Shown here: in pieces, positions 24,941 through 38,439 of the stretch
Position numbering within the stretch: position 1 is the stretch's first letter
Layout: each line of letters opens with the position of its first letter
Origin: Uranotaenia lowii
Lineage: Eukaryota; Arthropoda; Insecta; Diptera; Culicidae
Assembly (NCBI RefSeq): GCF_029784155.1
Contig: NC_073693.1
Location: 236,038,447-236,102,446, forward strand
DNA: 64,000 nucleotides
Reading direction: 5' to 3'
The notes under the pieces: generated by a model
What the model saw: only the letters and a program-made list of their open reading frames with translations
Database searches by the model: none
What the model was told of the DNA's origin: nothing
Made by a program: the position numbers and the translations under genes

Positions 24941-25032
24941 CTAATTAAACTTGAAAAAAAAATTTAATTTGATTTTTTAAATAAACGATTTCACCGATTT
25001 ACACGCGTTTTCCCTCGACCAAATTTTGAGCG

Positions 25033-26643
25033 TATCACCGTTTAGTTGAGAACATACTCACTAACTTAGGGTTTTCTTCACCTCGTGCAAAGCGCTAAAT
25101 AATTTGATGTTTTTGCTCTTTTATCGCCTGAACAGATTACAAATTTTTTTTATATATAATTCAAATCGCATTCAAAATTATCAAACTGGAGATGCTTCTG
25201 TTAGTGTGTATGTAGAGTGGTAGTTTTCGTTCGACTATAAAAATATTAAGATCAAATTCTAATCATTTTAAATTTACACCATGTAATAATTTGGACATGC
25301 AGAATCATCTATCTATGTCGTTGTGTACCAGATAACTTCTTTGAAACCTACTCGAGTAAAAATACAATTTTTATGTCCACACTCTCCCCAAGATACCGAA
25401 ACTCACAAAATTTTCCATCTCCCTTATTGACTCCTAATGTTTGACAGCGAAAGCGCTTCCGGTAGGCACGTGAAAATATTATTGTTACCGTTATCGATAT
25501 GGCAGCAGCAGCAGCAACTTCCGGAATGTTCCGTGTGATAGAGGTGTTGCCACTGATGACATACTTTAGCTGCTCCGGCTAAGCACTCTGAGGGTGTCAG
25601 GCATCAAAGCGCCTATACGTAGGCCTCCTTCGAGAGGAAGATCCGGTGTGATGAAGTTTTATTGATCTTACTGAAAGGTTTACCCTCGTCTTGGATGTCA
25701 TTTTCTTTTGCGAAAGCCTCCCGCACGAAAGCAGCATCATCTCCTTCAACCTCAGAATAGTCGGATGGTGGAGGTGGAGTAAAATTTGTTATTACAAGAA
25801 AATGGGGAATAATGCTGGTTAGACAAGATTTGCTTCCGCCATTTGGCGTGGGCGGCCGACGAAGGCTTTGATGATGGAGACTTGGTTCGTTCATTCGAAA
25901 GATGCAAAGGTGGCTTGGCAACGTAAACTCCCTGGGCTGTCGTAAATGGATTCCAGAGTAAGGCTCACGCTTTTGCCAAAACAGGGGGAGCATAAATTAA
26001 GTCTACAACAAGGCGCTTCCGGTGCTTTCAGGTGGCAAATTTCAATCTAATCGGGTCGACTCTCTATTCATGGTTATGTTTGAACATGTTTTTCCAATCA
26101 GCAGCTTTCGGGAGAAAGCTAATGGCAGAAAGTTAATATTTCCTGGTATCTTCTGTGGGATCAAAGTTTTCCCCATAACGATGACTACATCTGATGTTAC
26201 CGTAGATTTCTGGAAAACATATCAGTTGTTATTAATGTCACATTTGAAGAATTTCACATTGATATGAGTCACTCTTACGTAATGGATTCAGACGCAATGT
26301 GCAATGCCGATTGACAAATACTCGCTTATAAAGTCTAAAACTATCGAAAGCAGACGAAAGCATTTGAAGAATTTCAAATTTCACTTTCTATGAAATGATA
26401 AACAAAACTTTAAAAAACTCTACCCCTTCTAGTTTTCTTAAAAAGCTGAAGAATTTTCAATCAAAACAAATAATTGTACAATAAAATAAAAAACTTTTTG
26501 AAATTTGAGATTGAATTACTAGTTTAAAAACAGTAAGTCAATAGTGGTTCAGATCAAATATTTAGCGAGATAAAATTAAAAACGCAAAACCGGTGCGTTT
26601 TAGACCAATAATTTCTTCTACAAATTTTTTTCAAGCGCTTCCC
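25033..26643. other. Intron interval with a GC-richer island
   Basis: About 25440-26280 is less AT-rich, starts with a short CAG run (25503-25518), and has an open frame on the minus strand (25613-25993) with a proline-rich FTPPPPSDYSEVEGDD segment. No family is recognised and no splice context supports it. It may be unique intron, a regulatory element, or an old insertion. Confidence 0.4.
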
Positions 26644-26647
26644 TTAA

Positions 26648-27389
26648 GGGGGGGGGGGGGGGGTAGGGTCTAACGGGTATAAAAAAACACAATTTTCACG
26701 ATTTTTTTCTAGAGCTATCGTTCAAACACATGTATTCAAATTTTTTGCATTATACAAAGCATTGTTAAAAGAACATTAAGTAATTTTTTCTTAGAAAAAT
26801 ATTGAAAAATGAGCCGGTGACGGAGCACTTTCGAGGATGCCTTTTAGAAAATAGGATTTGCGGTGGACACTGTATCTCAGCACAGAATCATCTGAAGAGA
26901 AAAAATTAGAGCAAAATATTTTTAATAGATGTTTTTCTGGACCCCAACGTTTTTATTTAACTTAAAAATATTTTTATGAAATTTTAGTGGCTGTTTGAAG
27001 TAAAAACTACGATTTTTCACCTAAAAATTCGTCATTTTTCACCTGTAAAATCTCCCCAAAGTAAAAATAATCGAAAAAAAACGTTGGGGTCTGGTATTTT
27101 ATATGTAGAAAATATGTTCCAAATTTGAAAAGAATCGGATAAGTAGTTTTCAAATGACGATGTCCACGGACTTTAAAAATGTGCTTTCGAGAAAAACGCG
27201 TTTGAAGTTTCTGCTCTTGCTTTCTTGCAGTATTAGATAGGAGGAGATAAAGGCCTATGATTTCTACAGTTTTGCTTCAATTGACTTGAAAATTTGACAC
27301 AACAATCTTGAAATGATTTACAATAAGAAAATAAAAAAATAAAAAAATCGATTTTTTGAAAGTTTTAGACCCTACCCCCCCCCCCCCCT
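26648..27389 (+). mobile_element. TTAA-flanked poly-G MITE, copy A (742 bp)
   Basis: TTAA lies at both ends (26644-26647 and 27390-27393). The inverted ends are a run of G followed by TAGGGTCTAAC at the left, and TTAGACCCTAC followed by a run of C at the right. The interior carries AAGCAAGAGCAGAAACTT-type sequence in the opposite orientation to copies B and C. It has no transposase. The TTAA target duplication suggests mobilisation by a piggyBac-like enzyme. Confidence 0.78.
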
Positions 27390-27393
27390 TTAA

Positions 27394-28149
27394 AAAAAAT
27401 TATTATCCATTACCATCACGTATAAACGGACGGTCGGAATGAAGTGAAATTTGGTATCTGAGGGTTTTTTGGGTCAGAGATGGTTTGTTCATAGAATTTG
27501 TTTTGACTATAATGTTTCACTGAAACTGCAACCTTTAAAATAAATCAACCTGTAATTAACAAAACCTGTAATTTTAAATTGTTTTCTTTGAAAGTTAACG
27601 AAGATTCATTTATTATTACAGCAAATGTCCTGTAAAAAAGTTGTACACTGAAAATTAAATGTCACGTAATTTGTTTTTCGGCCTGTAAAATAACGGTAAA
27701 TGTCCTGCTCCTTTTTGTTACAGGACATTTGCGTAATTTTACAGGAAATTATTTTCGCTGTGTATAATGGTTTCGAAAATCTCACCTTTTTATGGAAGGG
27801 GGGCTCTCATACAAAATCAACTTGAAATGGGACACAACTCGAAAGAAACCAAATCGATTGAAAAATTTATTAAGAAAAGACAGAATTTATTATTTATTAT
27901 ATTACTTCCGACTATGTCACACAGATGTGTACTTATCAACTAATCCTTAATCTAAATCTAAAAGAACACTTACTTTAATTAAAGTCGAAAAGGTGGTAAA
28001 CGTTATTAAAATGCAGACAAGAATTTTCCAGAGGGTTATTAAAGCCATATTGTGTACTATGAGTTGGGACTCCCAACTTGGGAGTCTTAGGAAATAGTAA
28101 TTGCGTAATGTTCTAGACGGCGCTGATCTGCAATTTTTTGACCAATTCT
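27394..28149. other. Intron interval, small repeat-like segment
   Basis: About 27560-27765 contains several copies of AATGTCCTGT or its complement ACAGGACATTT, probably a decayed small MITE. The remainder is AT-rich with no gene, apart from possible 3' untranslated sequence of the minus-strand LINE that follows. Confidence 0.4.
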
Positions 28150-29835
28150 ATGCTATCTATGTTGCTCATCAGAAGATCATAAATAATCAAACGTCGTAGA
28201 AGTCCGGACAAGAGAGCTGAACAGCGTTTTCAAACAATAGATATCCGTAAAATCTTTCGGATTACGACGTATCAATCCTAGTGTAGCAAACGCCGTTGCT
28301 GTTATTGCTCCAATGTGCGTTGTAAACTTCAGCTTAGAGTCAAAATCGACTCCTAGATCCTTTATCATTCTATTGTCGAATAAGATTGGATTTCGTGCTC
28401 TAGTAAATGATACAGTATTGCATTTCCCTGCATTCGCTTGCATTCCGTTTATGTTGCACCATTTCAACAAAGTGTCGATATCATTTTGCAGTGCGTAAGA
28501 GTTTAACGGACAAGTTATCGTTCTGAAAATTTTCAGGTCGTCAGCGTATAGCAGTTTCGATGAGTGTATTAGAGAGCATAAGTTGTTTATAAAGAGACAA
28601 ACAAAAAGGGGCCGAGATGCCTTCCTTGTGGCACACCTGAGGATATTGGAAAAGCTTCGGACACAACGGTGCCTATTTTAACGTAAGCTGTTCTATTCAC
28701 AAAGTACGAACATATCCATTTTGTGAGCCAACAAGGAAAACCCATCTTTTTCAGTCTCTTTTTTCGATATGGACTGCATCAACCTGTTGTCGTTTCTCTA
28801 TTTTGTTGATCAACGTTGAAGAATAACACATCAGGTTACTCAAAGTTGTTAGTTTTTAAATACTGATCAGGTGACAAAACATGTTGAACACTTTGATAGA
28901 TTCTCTCGTGCATCAAACTTTCCATTAATTTCGGAATACAACTCAGTATAGATATAACTCTGAAGTTCTCGACCTTTTGAAGGTTTCCTGATTTGTGTAT
29001 CGGTGTGTCGCAAGCGTATTTCCAAAGAGACGGAAACGTACTTTCATTCAACGAGCGATTGAAAAGCAAGCTGATGGGCAAGGCAAGTGAAATTGCACAG
29101 TTATTCAACAGCGAAGGCCGAATATCATCTGGACCTGCTCTTCTGGATGCATTGATGGAACGTAATTTCATGTAGACCTCGTTTTCCGAAAAATTCATCA
29201 TTGGCATGAATATTTCATAACCAGGCAATCTATTCAAATATTCATGGTCTTTAGGAGGTGAATAAGTTCCCATAGCTTTTTCGAAAAAAATAACAAACAT
29301 GTTAACAGATTCTCGGGAAGACTTTGAAAATTTTCCATCCAACTGAACCTGTTTGGGAACCCCATTCGATTTCATACGAGCTTTCATAAATGTCCAGAAA
29401 TTTTTCAGATCACTTTTTACCTGTTCTTCAATTCTGTTGATATAACTCCTGAAGCACTGGCTATTTATGGCGTTGTATTCAGCTTCTAAGTCACGAAGAA
29501 TTTCATTTCTAGTGTCGTCTTTATGCTTCCTGAAAACCTTTTCGGGCTCTACGAACACGATTCCTCAAATTACGCAGCGCAGGATTCCACTATGGTTGTC
29601 CATTGTTGCTTGTTCTGTTTTGTCTCTTCAATGGAACGTGAGTTTCCATAAGGTTGAAAAGTTCGGAATAAAATGAGGAAACTGCTCCATCGAACTTTTT
29701 CGAAACTAACCGATCTATTCAGGTGCAAATTTTCATAAAAGCATAATGAGAAACTTATGTTGAGCATTTTCAACATATTTTTGCTAGCTTTAGTTGAATA
29801 AGCTAAAAATAAACACAAAAAACCTTCTAACATTT
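28150..29835 (-). pseudogene. Decayed Jockey/CR1-type LINE reverse transcriptase
   Basis: Read on the minus strand from about 29835, it begins in the linker between endonuclease and reverse transcriptase. The frame from 29558 to 28836 holds the reverse transcriptase N-terminal region: SRRAGPDDIRPSLLNNCA, then NFRVISILSCIPKLMESLMH. The catalytic YADDLKIF is encoded at about 28525-28548 (YADD codons 28537-28548) in a different frame. The thumb region (MLKWCNINGMQANAGKCN and MIKDLGVDFDSKL) follows to 28177. Frameshifts and stops separate these blocks, and the 5' end is missing. A functional enzyme would copy element RNA at a nicked target site; this copy cannot. The exact clade is uncertain. Confidence 0.8.
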
Positions 29836-31897
29836 ATGCTGCTGAGGAATGTGCTAATGAGGAAAAAATTTGAGATGTTCACAACAGAAACTTGGGTTTA
29901 TCTTTGAATTATTCAAAATTGCTTAAGTTTATTCATAGTATTTGTTGTTTAAAATAAAATATATTATTAGGTTTTTGATGTTTTTTTTTTGGAAAATCTA
30001 TGTTTTTTACTGGCATTTTAGATCTAGGTCCAATAAAGGGTAAAAGTCCAGTACCAAAACAGAAACTGTAGGTTCAAAGTAGGAAATTTTGATTGTCCAT
30101 GTCTTTGTAAACCTTTCAAAAACGGCAAAACCAAGGTTAAAAATTCACAATGAAACTTGCAGATGAGACCATTCACTACTAATGGGTTTTTTAAAACCAC
30201 ACAAATCCTGTCCATGTATGAGAAAAAAGCTCAATAATCGGGACGCATTTCGAGAAACCAAAGTGAATAAGAAAAAATTGCGTTTTGAAATATCTAAGCC
30301 AAAGTTTAAACGGAAAACGCTTTCACTGTGATGAATACGATCCATATTACCTAATTTTACTGACATAAAATAGAATTAATGGAAAACTTTTTTTTTCAGG
30401 AGTTCACCATTAGGTGCCATTCTCCCCTACCGAATGAAAAACCTGGAAAAATCATAGAGGTCCAAAAATAGGAAATTTTTTTTATGATGTTCCATTTTAA
30501 GACTTAACAACACCAAAACTTTGTACAAATAACTATTATTGAATTAAGGTGCGATTTTTCAACTGGGGCGTTCTTAAGAACCTACATTGAACATATTTTA
30601 CTTTTTTGTCAGCTTGACGCAAATAAACTACAAGTAAGTAAACACAGAAAAGTTGCAAATATTGTGCTCCTGACTGATAGAGCTATCTGGGAGTGAAAAT
30701 GTTTGAGATATTCATAACAGAAATATTAGTGTTTGATCGATCTCGTTCATATTGGTCACCCTGATTTCAAATATCCAGTGATCTTTATAAAAACCCTTGT
30801 ACCGTTTGCTATAAATTCAAATGTTAAATATTGCCAGCTTGTTTTATTGTTCTGTAATCAATAGTTTGAATAACGCCAAAAATTGTAATGCTGAAGAAAA
30901 AATTAAACGGAAAGCTATCTTTCGCTTTTACCCGTCAACAAAAAAATATCTATCTTTTACCCATCCGAAGTGGTCCGTCCCAACAGTGTTTTATAATTGT
31001 TAAAAGCTTTGATGCATTTTCATGATTATATTCGATATTAAATTACATGTTTCATCAGTTTCTGGAATTTTTTCCAAAAAAGAAAACTTTGATTGGTATT
31101 TTAGTTCTAAGTACAGTAAAAGGCACCCTTTTTGGACCAAAACAGGAACAGGTTGGAAAATTTGATCATTCATATCTTTTTTAATATTTCAATAACGACG
31201 TAACCTGTGTTGAAAATTCTTATTGAAACTTGAAGATAGGATCATTATCTACAAATGGATTTCCTGAAGAGTATAATACTTATTTATGAAAAAAAAACCA
31301 TGGATGTTGCGAACCCCTCGTTTACAACGAACCTACCTTCCAAAAACATTCAATCCTATATTATATTACAAGCACTTACAAGGTTGGTAGCAAATGTTTA
31401 ACAGCAAAGCAAATGTATGACTATCTCATTGAAGTTTCATGCGATCTCAAAGGGGTGAATCATTCTAAACAAATTTGGAGGTATAATTAAGCTAATCTAC
31501 CTTTTATATTGTCTTTATTTACCAAAGTGTTTCTCATTAAACCCAACGAATCAACGTTTCTATAGAGTTGATTAAGAATGAGTGATCTACGACCGAGGTA
31601 ATAATTAACAAACTTATCTTGTTACAGAACCACATTGTAGGTTAAACCTATCCTTTACACAGTTACAGCACCAATTTGTGAACCTAGATAAAAAATATAA
31701 AGGCACTAAACGTAAGTGATTCAATTTATTTATATTAAACACTTCCTTATAACATAATGAAGAATCTGTTATTTTTATGCCAGAGAAACCTTTTCATCCT
31801 CCGAAAAATAAATCAAAGTGAGGTGAAAAAATTGGAGTCGTCTTTCATTTTAACAATGGATTTATAAAAAACAACTCATGAGTCATTAAAACTTGAA
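29836..31897. other. AT-rich intron with a diverged direct repeat
   Basis: Segments at about 29996-30220 and 31090-31290 are similar in order: GGTATTTTAG or GGCATTTTAG, then CCAAAACAGAAAC or CCAAAACAGGAAC, then TTGAAACTTGAAGAT or ATGAAACTTGCAGAT. A second pair with TTTGAGATGTTC and TTTGAGATATTC lies at about 29868 and 30703. These look like old copies of one unidentified repeat. No gene is seen. Confidence 0.4.
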
Positions 31898-31899
31898 TA

Positions 31900-32858
31900 A
31901 CGTCAGCTAGGGCACATGCAACCTTTTCCAACTACAATGGCTTCTAATATCTTAATGCTTACAGATAATCATACCTGTTGTACATCAAAAGCTTTAAGGT
32001 TGAAGGGATACCAAACTAACGCAGCCAGAAAAATTATTGGTTTTACCAGTTATTTTTAAATTCACAAAAACATGCGATTTTCACCCTACTAAGAAAAAGA
32101 GGTAAGTTGCAACAAACTCTGTAATTAATGAAAAATCTAATGAAAACGTTTGAAAATATATAGTGTTTAGTACATTTGTGATGTCATAACGCTTAAAGCA
32201 CCTTTTGCAGTAATTTTTTGTTTTGTTCGAATTCAATTTTACTTTTTATTCTGTCAAAAATTAATTTGAGAAAATAGTGTTAATCTGCTGCATACATTTA
32301 GGGGTAAAAATACTACAGAATATTTTTTTAGTTTAAATCATGAAAAAAAAATCTTAGGATGGATGAAATTTCAATGTTAACAAACGCATAATGCATAGCA
32401 ATCATATCCCAGCATATGAAAACACGATTTATGAGATTTAGTTCTGATTTGCATTTTGTTGCATTTTGCCCCATACAGCTAACTGAATTTTAAAAATATT
32501 TATTTAAAAAAATTTAGTGATAGTCCGAAAAATACTTATACACCAACAGTGTTGGTATAGGATAATGAAAGCAATATAAAGATTGTAGGTGATATCATTA
32601 AGCCAATCTGTCATACTGGGTTAAGTTTTTTAAGGCATCGAAAAATGTAAAAATTTGTACATTTATTGCTCGATTTTTTAATTTTTTTCTGAAGATCAAA
32701 AACTTTAAAAAACTCTTCCACGATGTTAGGAATTATGTCATCATCAATTCGTTATCATTCAATGATAACTTTATTACAGTATATTGAAATAAAAATTGAT
32801 GGTATGGTATACAAATGTTGCATCTAACCCTGCTGTTGCATGATGCCCCGTTTGACGG
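31900..32858 (+). mobile_element. 0.96-kb TA-flanked TIR element, copy 1 (959 bp)
   Basis: The left end, ACGTCAGCTAGGGCACATGC, and the right end, GCATGATGCCCCGTTTGACG, are imperfect inverted repeats next to TA (31898-31899 and 32859-32860). The whole interior aligns in order with the copy at 50882-51844, for example TTAATGCTTACAGATAATCA and GTTGCAACAAACTCTGTAAT-like segments. No transposase is present. It fits a Tc1/mariner-type non-autonomous family. Confidence 0.75.
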
Positions 32859-32860
32859 TA

Positions 32861-34174
32861 CTGTTAAAACTGATCAATTTTAGAGCTATCATATATCAAA
32901 TCACCAAATCATTATCTTTTTAACTAAACACAAATAAGCATAACCTTTTTTTCATGAGAGCCTACTTTATTTACAATTTTGGTGCAAAAACACCGTTTTA
33001 ATGAAGCATAAAAAAGAGAAATAAATGTTAAACAAAAGAAACTACGCAAATTTAAGCTACATTATTAGATTTTTAATAAATGTGGACCTTTTATGCCTTT
33101 TATGATTTTTTGTTTGAAAAATTTAACAAAGAATGATCAAAAGATCATTTTCATAATTTTCAAACGTTGTCAGACGAAGTGGGGGTGATAGAAAAATTCC
33201 TGTAAGCACACACACTTTTATGTTTATTCCCATCAAGAATTGACACTATAAAAATAATGATATCTTTCGCAAGATCTTTGAAAATAACACTTTTTTACCA
33301 GAACAAAGATTATTAGCGGAGTAAATTTGAAAAAAAAATTTTGGGTTGAGAATTCCTATAAGCGAATTAAAAAAAGGCGTCTTTAATCTCTTATCTCTGT
33401 TTTCACTTATTTCATACTATTGTTAGTCAGCGTTTGCCATAGAACAGCATATTAAAAAAGTGACCAAAAATTGCACTGGTTATCTTCCTCATCACCCATT
33501 TAAAGCATTATGTCATAACCCAAAGATTGGATATCTAAGTGATCAATAGCATAATGGAAAAATCTTTCTTTACCAAAACAATCAGCATGCTGCCATTTCG
33601 GAAAAAAACTCAACCTAAGGACATGTCATAGTATTTACTTTGAAACGTAGGCCATTCCGCTGTCTTTCGACGTATTGGTAAGAGGCCTCAAAAAATAGAT
33701 ATGGAAAAAACTGGCAAATGTATGGAATTTATCAAAAAACAAATTTTTCTTAAAATTGACAAAAAATATAATTATGAGAAAAATATGCTCTGATGCATTT
33801 TAATGTAACGAACAATATTTGGTTCTTCTTGATTAAAAACTAAAATATGATGATATTTTTGCCTTGTGTAGCGTTTTGCTTTGTGATTTGAATAAAAATT
33901 CAATCAAATTGACTTTTCATCACAGAAATACGAAGTATTTTAGATCATTTATCAAATATTTAACATAGACAGAAAAAAATATTACATTGCTTGCTCTCAA
34001 AATAGAGAGACAACGATTAAAATTACTGTTGAATGCTCATTATTCATGGTTCAGATCCGAAAATCCAATGCAAAAATAGTTTCCGATGATCCTGAAGCAA
34101 CAATTTTTAATCTGAAGCCCTTTTCAAAAGAATCGAATGGCTATCGACGGAGAAATTAATAATTTTGATTGCTA
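32861..34174. other. AT-rich intron, nothing recognised
   Basis: No gene, inverted repeat or tandem repeat could be supported in this stretch. Confidence 0.5.
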
Positions 34175-34196
34175 TCTATATATATAAAAATGAATT

Positions 34197-34225
34197 TCTG
34201 TCTGTCTGTCTGTCTGTCTGTCTGT
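34197..34225. repeat. (TCTG)n array at the Helitron 5' end
   Basis: About seven TCTG tetramers follow the TATATATA terminus directly. This array is part of the Helitron left end rather than an independent locus. Confidence 0.9.
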
Positions 34226-35132
34226 TCCCTATAGACTCGGAAACTACTGAACCGATTTGCGTGAAACTTGGCAGGTGGGGGTATTGGAGGCCGGGGAAGG
34301 TTCCTATTATGGTTTGAGACCCCTCCCTCTCTCAATAAGGGAGGGAGGGGCCTTCCAAACAAAAGAATTTTTTTTGCATAACTCGAGCACTCATCAAGCA
34401 AATCCCGAGCAGACTTTTATGGCAAAATTATAGCAAATTTTGCTATCACGCCCTGAGAGCCCAACTTGCTCTCATTTTGCTTGACATAAGGTGGTACACA
34501 GCAAAAATGAGAGCTCAAATTTTCATACTTGGTTAGCAAAGTGATACCATATTTTGCTAAAACTGAGACCCTAACTACAGCTCGTTTTTTGAGAGCTTGG
34601 AGAGCACAATGATGCCAATACAAAGCATCATTTTATTATCGATTATAGCAAAATTTAGCATTATGTTGCTCTCAAAACTTTTAGAAAACGAGAGCAATGC
34701 GAGCGATGATTATAATCTCAATTAGAACAAAATTTGGCTTTTATTTGCTCTCCGTGATTGATTTTTTTCTCTTCATATTTTTGCTGTCTACAACCTAAGT
34801 CAACCAAAAGTAAAGCAAATTTGACTATCATAACGTGATAGCATTTTGTTTCATTTTGTCAAAAAAGTTGGTCGAGAAGAGTCTCCCTTAGTTATGCAAT
34901 GTGTTAGCAATTATGAATTCGAATACATATTTATATTTAACATGCTGTGACGTTTCATTGATAAACAAAGATTTGATGAAACCATTTAAATCAATTGAAA
35001 ATTTGAAAAATGTTGGCAGTTTCTTCTATCTTACTCTGGGGGCCCCATTTGCTTGCACTTCATGTTTGACAGTTTGTAGTGATACGAATGATTGGAACAG
35101 AATTTGTTATTTGCCCAATCACCTCAACAGCA

Positions 35133-36044
35133 CATTTTAAACGCCTGTATATAGTCAAGCATATTGAATTACAACAAATTTCGTTTTTTCTCGTCAATCT
35201 ATGCGTTGCTTGGGGCATATAGCGTGCTCTTTATAGTACAAATTCAGGCGTTTAGCCAGACAGAATAGTGCACTAGATTTGGTTTCCTTTTTATAAGCAT
35301 TCAACCCATTAGATACTCATTCTTCCTCGTAGCTGGATTTATTTAAAATTAAATAGTTACACCATTAAATTTCAAAGTGGTCCCTACCGCCCCCTAGGGG
35401 TCGTTTAGAGCCAACAAGGGGGCAGTGAAAAAGCTCATAGCTAGCAATTTTTGTTGTATTTCTATACTTATTTGTTTAAAAATACTCCTATGGGGGCGGT
35501 GGGCTAAGAGTTTTTAGCGAGTTTACAGTAATAATAGGTTAAATCAAACCCTAGACTCAAGCATAAAATTGATAGAAAATTTGATTCATACTCTAAATCA
35601 AAATTTAACATCCAGTCAGACATAAAATAAAAGTTACAATTAAATAACTTTCAAGTCGTTACAAATTCTTTTGGCCAACCGAATAGGCTGGTGATTATAT
35701 CAATCATCGTCGGATAACTATTGAAACAAACAGTAGCAATTAGAGCAACGTAGCAGTCTTCTTAGTCGCGATGACACTCAAGGGCAGATTTACATAAAAT
35801 TAAACACCTTAGACAACAGTGGTCATTTGAACTTCCGGTGGAACTGCGGAACTCATCTCTAGGAGATAATACTCACATCTGAAAATTTCAATGGCAATTG
35901 AATTTTAAATAAATCCAGTGTATTATTCTGTCTGGCTAAACGTCTGAATTTAATCTATAAAAAAACATAAGCATTAATACTACAAGCGCCAAGAAACGCA
36001 TATATAGAAGTGAAAAAACCAAATTTGTACAGGCGTTTAAAATG
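35133..36044. mobile_element. 0.9-kb TIR element nested in the 4.0-kb element
   Basis: The 17-bp ends CATTTTAAACGCCTGTA (35133-35149) are perfectly inverted at 36028-36044. Pairing continues inward over about 150 bp, for example CAGGCGTTTAGCCAGACAGA near 35247 with TCTGTCTGGCTAAACGTCTG near 35926. At 35371-35510 there is a fragment with TTCAAAGTGGTCCCTACCGC like the hAT relic at 59838. No coding sequence is seen. Confidence 0.7.
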
Positions 36045-38000
36045 CGTTGTTAAGCCCTGTTAGGTTATTGGATAAATTCTGTTGCTCTTTTCAATTTTTA
36101 CCAATGTTCTTAATAAAGTGCAAACAAAACGTTTACGTGAGTTTGGCCAACTTTGGCCCTAGCGGTCCAACAAGAGGGACAACTTCAAGTAAAATAATAT
36201 CAGCTTTTACCTCGGTAATTTTAACACGCATTTTGTCGAGTATTTTCGAGTACTTGCGCCTCATTGATTCTAGAGCCTCGAGTATCTTATCCACTAGTAA
36301 TACAAAAAAAAACTTACCTGCAGTCGTTTAAGCTGTACATCAAAATCTGCTAGCTGAGTTCCCTAAAATGAGTTTCGCCGGATTTTCTCTACGATTTCAT
36401 AAAACATTACATTGGTTACCTGTCCAGTATAGTATTTCGACGAATGGATTGTCCTCCAGTTCTGTTGAATTTTGGAAATTCGTCCAAGCACATAAAGTTG
36501 GAGCCAGATCATTGTCGCAACGTCGCAGAATTACACAGCAACTCTTCCGGAAGACTTTCATGAGCAGTGAGATTGGCGAAACTGAGGGATAGATCCAAGT
36601 TAACCATTTCGACATCTATACACTTGATTTACTTACCTTCTCACGAAAACGACGGAATAACAGGGATATACTACGCGAAACAACTAAACAATTTTCTCGG
36701 GATAATTTTTCTGCTGTTTGTTGTTTACTTTTTTGTGGTTTGATGACCACGGATCAGTAACAAGGTTTATATGGCTTATGATACTTTTGTTTGTTAGGAA
36801 AAAGGCATCGAGTTTTTTTTTTCATTTCACAAAACAAAAATTAAGTAAGTCATACGAAAATAAATTATGAATCATTGAATTTTAATAAGGGTTTTCATCA
36901 GATGCAATTGCACAGCAGATGGGTCTATAAAATTATAAATGCCATTTATATATTCGACCAGTTAAAACATATGAAGTAACTGAAAATGATTTCACATAAA
37001 GTATAACGTTGAACTGCATAAACTTTACAAGGTTCTAAATTTGAATACGGTACTTTCAGCGTTACAAAAGTTAGTAACAAATCTAGAACAATATCAAGTT
37101 TTAAAAACAATAATCCATTCAGATAGATTACATTTCTAATCTACCTTTATAGATCTCTAAGTTAATGTTATATAACATCTTTACATAACTTCTATTTTTT
37201 CTATAATATATCTATTACTGCGGTTTTGACACATATCGAAATACTAGACTATTATACTAATAACTACTTTTTTTTGGATGCAATAATTTTGACATCCAAT
37301 CACGAAGAATTGAATTTGTGTTATATATTTATGTTAATGTTAAGAGGATGACCTTGATATAAAAATGTATACTGAATTAAAAAATATTTTGGAAACAAAT
37401 TTCAAACAAAGCATAAAATTGTTGATAATTAAAAATAACATATTAAATTCAAGGCTTACATACATACCACGTTCGATTTTGGCAACACTCCCGAACAAAT
37501 TGTGGTTCAGTTATGGCCTAACCTTATGTGTTATTTTTTTTTTTAAATTTTGTTCGTTTTCATTATCTTTTATTGTAATTAAGACACATTTAACATTTTT
37601 TGTGACAAATGTTTGATATCGTTGTCATGTTTGTATTTTTTGTCATTCTGCATCATTTTTTAAATTATTTTTTGAATTTTAAGTCTGTTAGTTGTGTTTG
37701 TTTTGTAAAGTTGTCAAATTTTTATCATTTTTGATTACTCAATGCAACTTTTATTGTTTTTATTATCGCTGTTATATTTTATCAACATTTAAGAACGTAA
37801 AATCACATTGATGGTGTTTGTATAAGTTATACTGCTCCTGTAAAAGCGGAAAATATAAAGTAATGTAGTTTAAAAAAACCGTTTGATTTTGGTCCTTATG
37901 CCAAAATTGAACCGTGCCTAAATCGAATGTTTCCAAAAACGAGCGGAGTCTGAACTTATTAACAAATATTTTTGCATATATATTTAAAAGCGAGTTCAGT
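36045..38000. other. Interior of the 4.0-kb element, no gene recognised
   Basis: About 36050-36650 is more complex and less AT-rich. It has a + frame (36368-36592) containing TLHWLPVQYSIST that could be a chance or decayed fragment. From 36650 onward it is very AT-rich with no recognisable feature. Confidence 0.35.
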
Positions 38001-38439
38001 TTTTAACTACACTTTTGGCACTTAGAATGGAAGTTTAACTTAAGTTTTCTTTAGAACTTATTACCCTTGTCAGATAAATTATAAGTTTGTAAAAATATTT
38101 TCAAAATTAAGGATACCCCAATCACGACTTATTTTGCTATTTGATATATTGTGCAGCAAACAATGCATTAGACAAATTCACAAATTAGATCCATGGATAC
38201 TTAAATTATGCCTTGTTTTGCTTTCAAATAATATTCTACACCAAATTTTGCTTCCTTTTTGCTGTTGATACCCGAATGTGGCATCAGCTTGCTGTCAAAT
38301 GAAGATATATGACACCTTAATTATGCCTTATTTTGCTCTCGTGTAAAATTTAACAGCAAAAGATGGTATCAGTTTGCTGTTGAGGCCATATTATGGTCTC
38401 AGTTTGATATCAATTTGGGCATCAAAGTCTGCTCGGGAT

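Larger units (their letters stand above)
34404..38437. mobile_element. 4.0-kb non-autonomous TIR element inside the Helitron
   Basis: It starts CCCGAGCAGACTTTTATGGC and ends with the near complement GGGCATCAAAGTCTGCTCGGG. The dinucleotide AT occurs on both sides (34402-34403 and 38438-38439). Subterminal regions on both sides are rich in AGCAAAATTT and TTTGCTCTC motifs, which suggests transposase-binding repeats. No transposase was found. It splits one unit of the Helitron minisatellite and itself contains the element at 35133-36044. The superfamily is not assigned; the short AT flanks could be target duplication or chance. Confidence 0.7.

Noticed and set aside
36368..36592. Possible LINE C-terminal fragment with LHWLPVQY
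   Set aside because: Only one short motif resembles LINE C termini and the rest of the frame does not, so it is not called.
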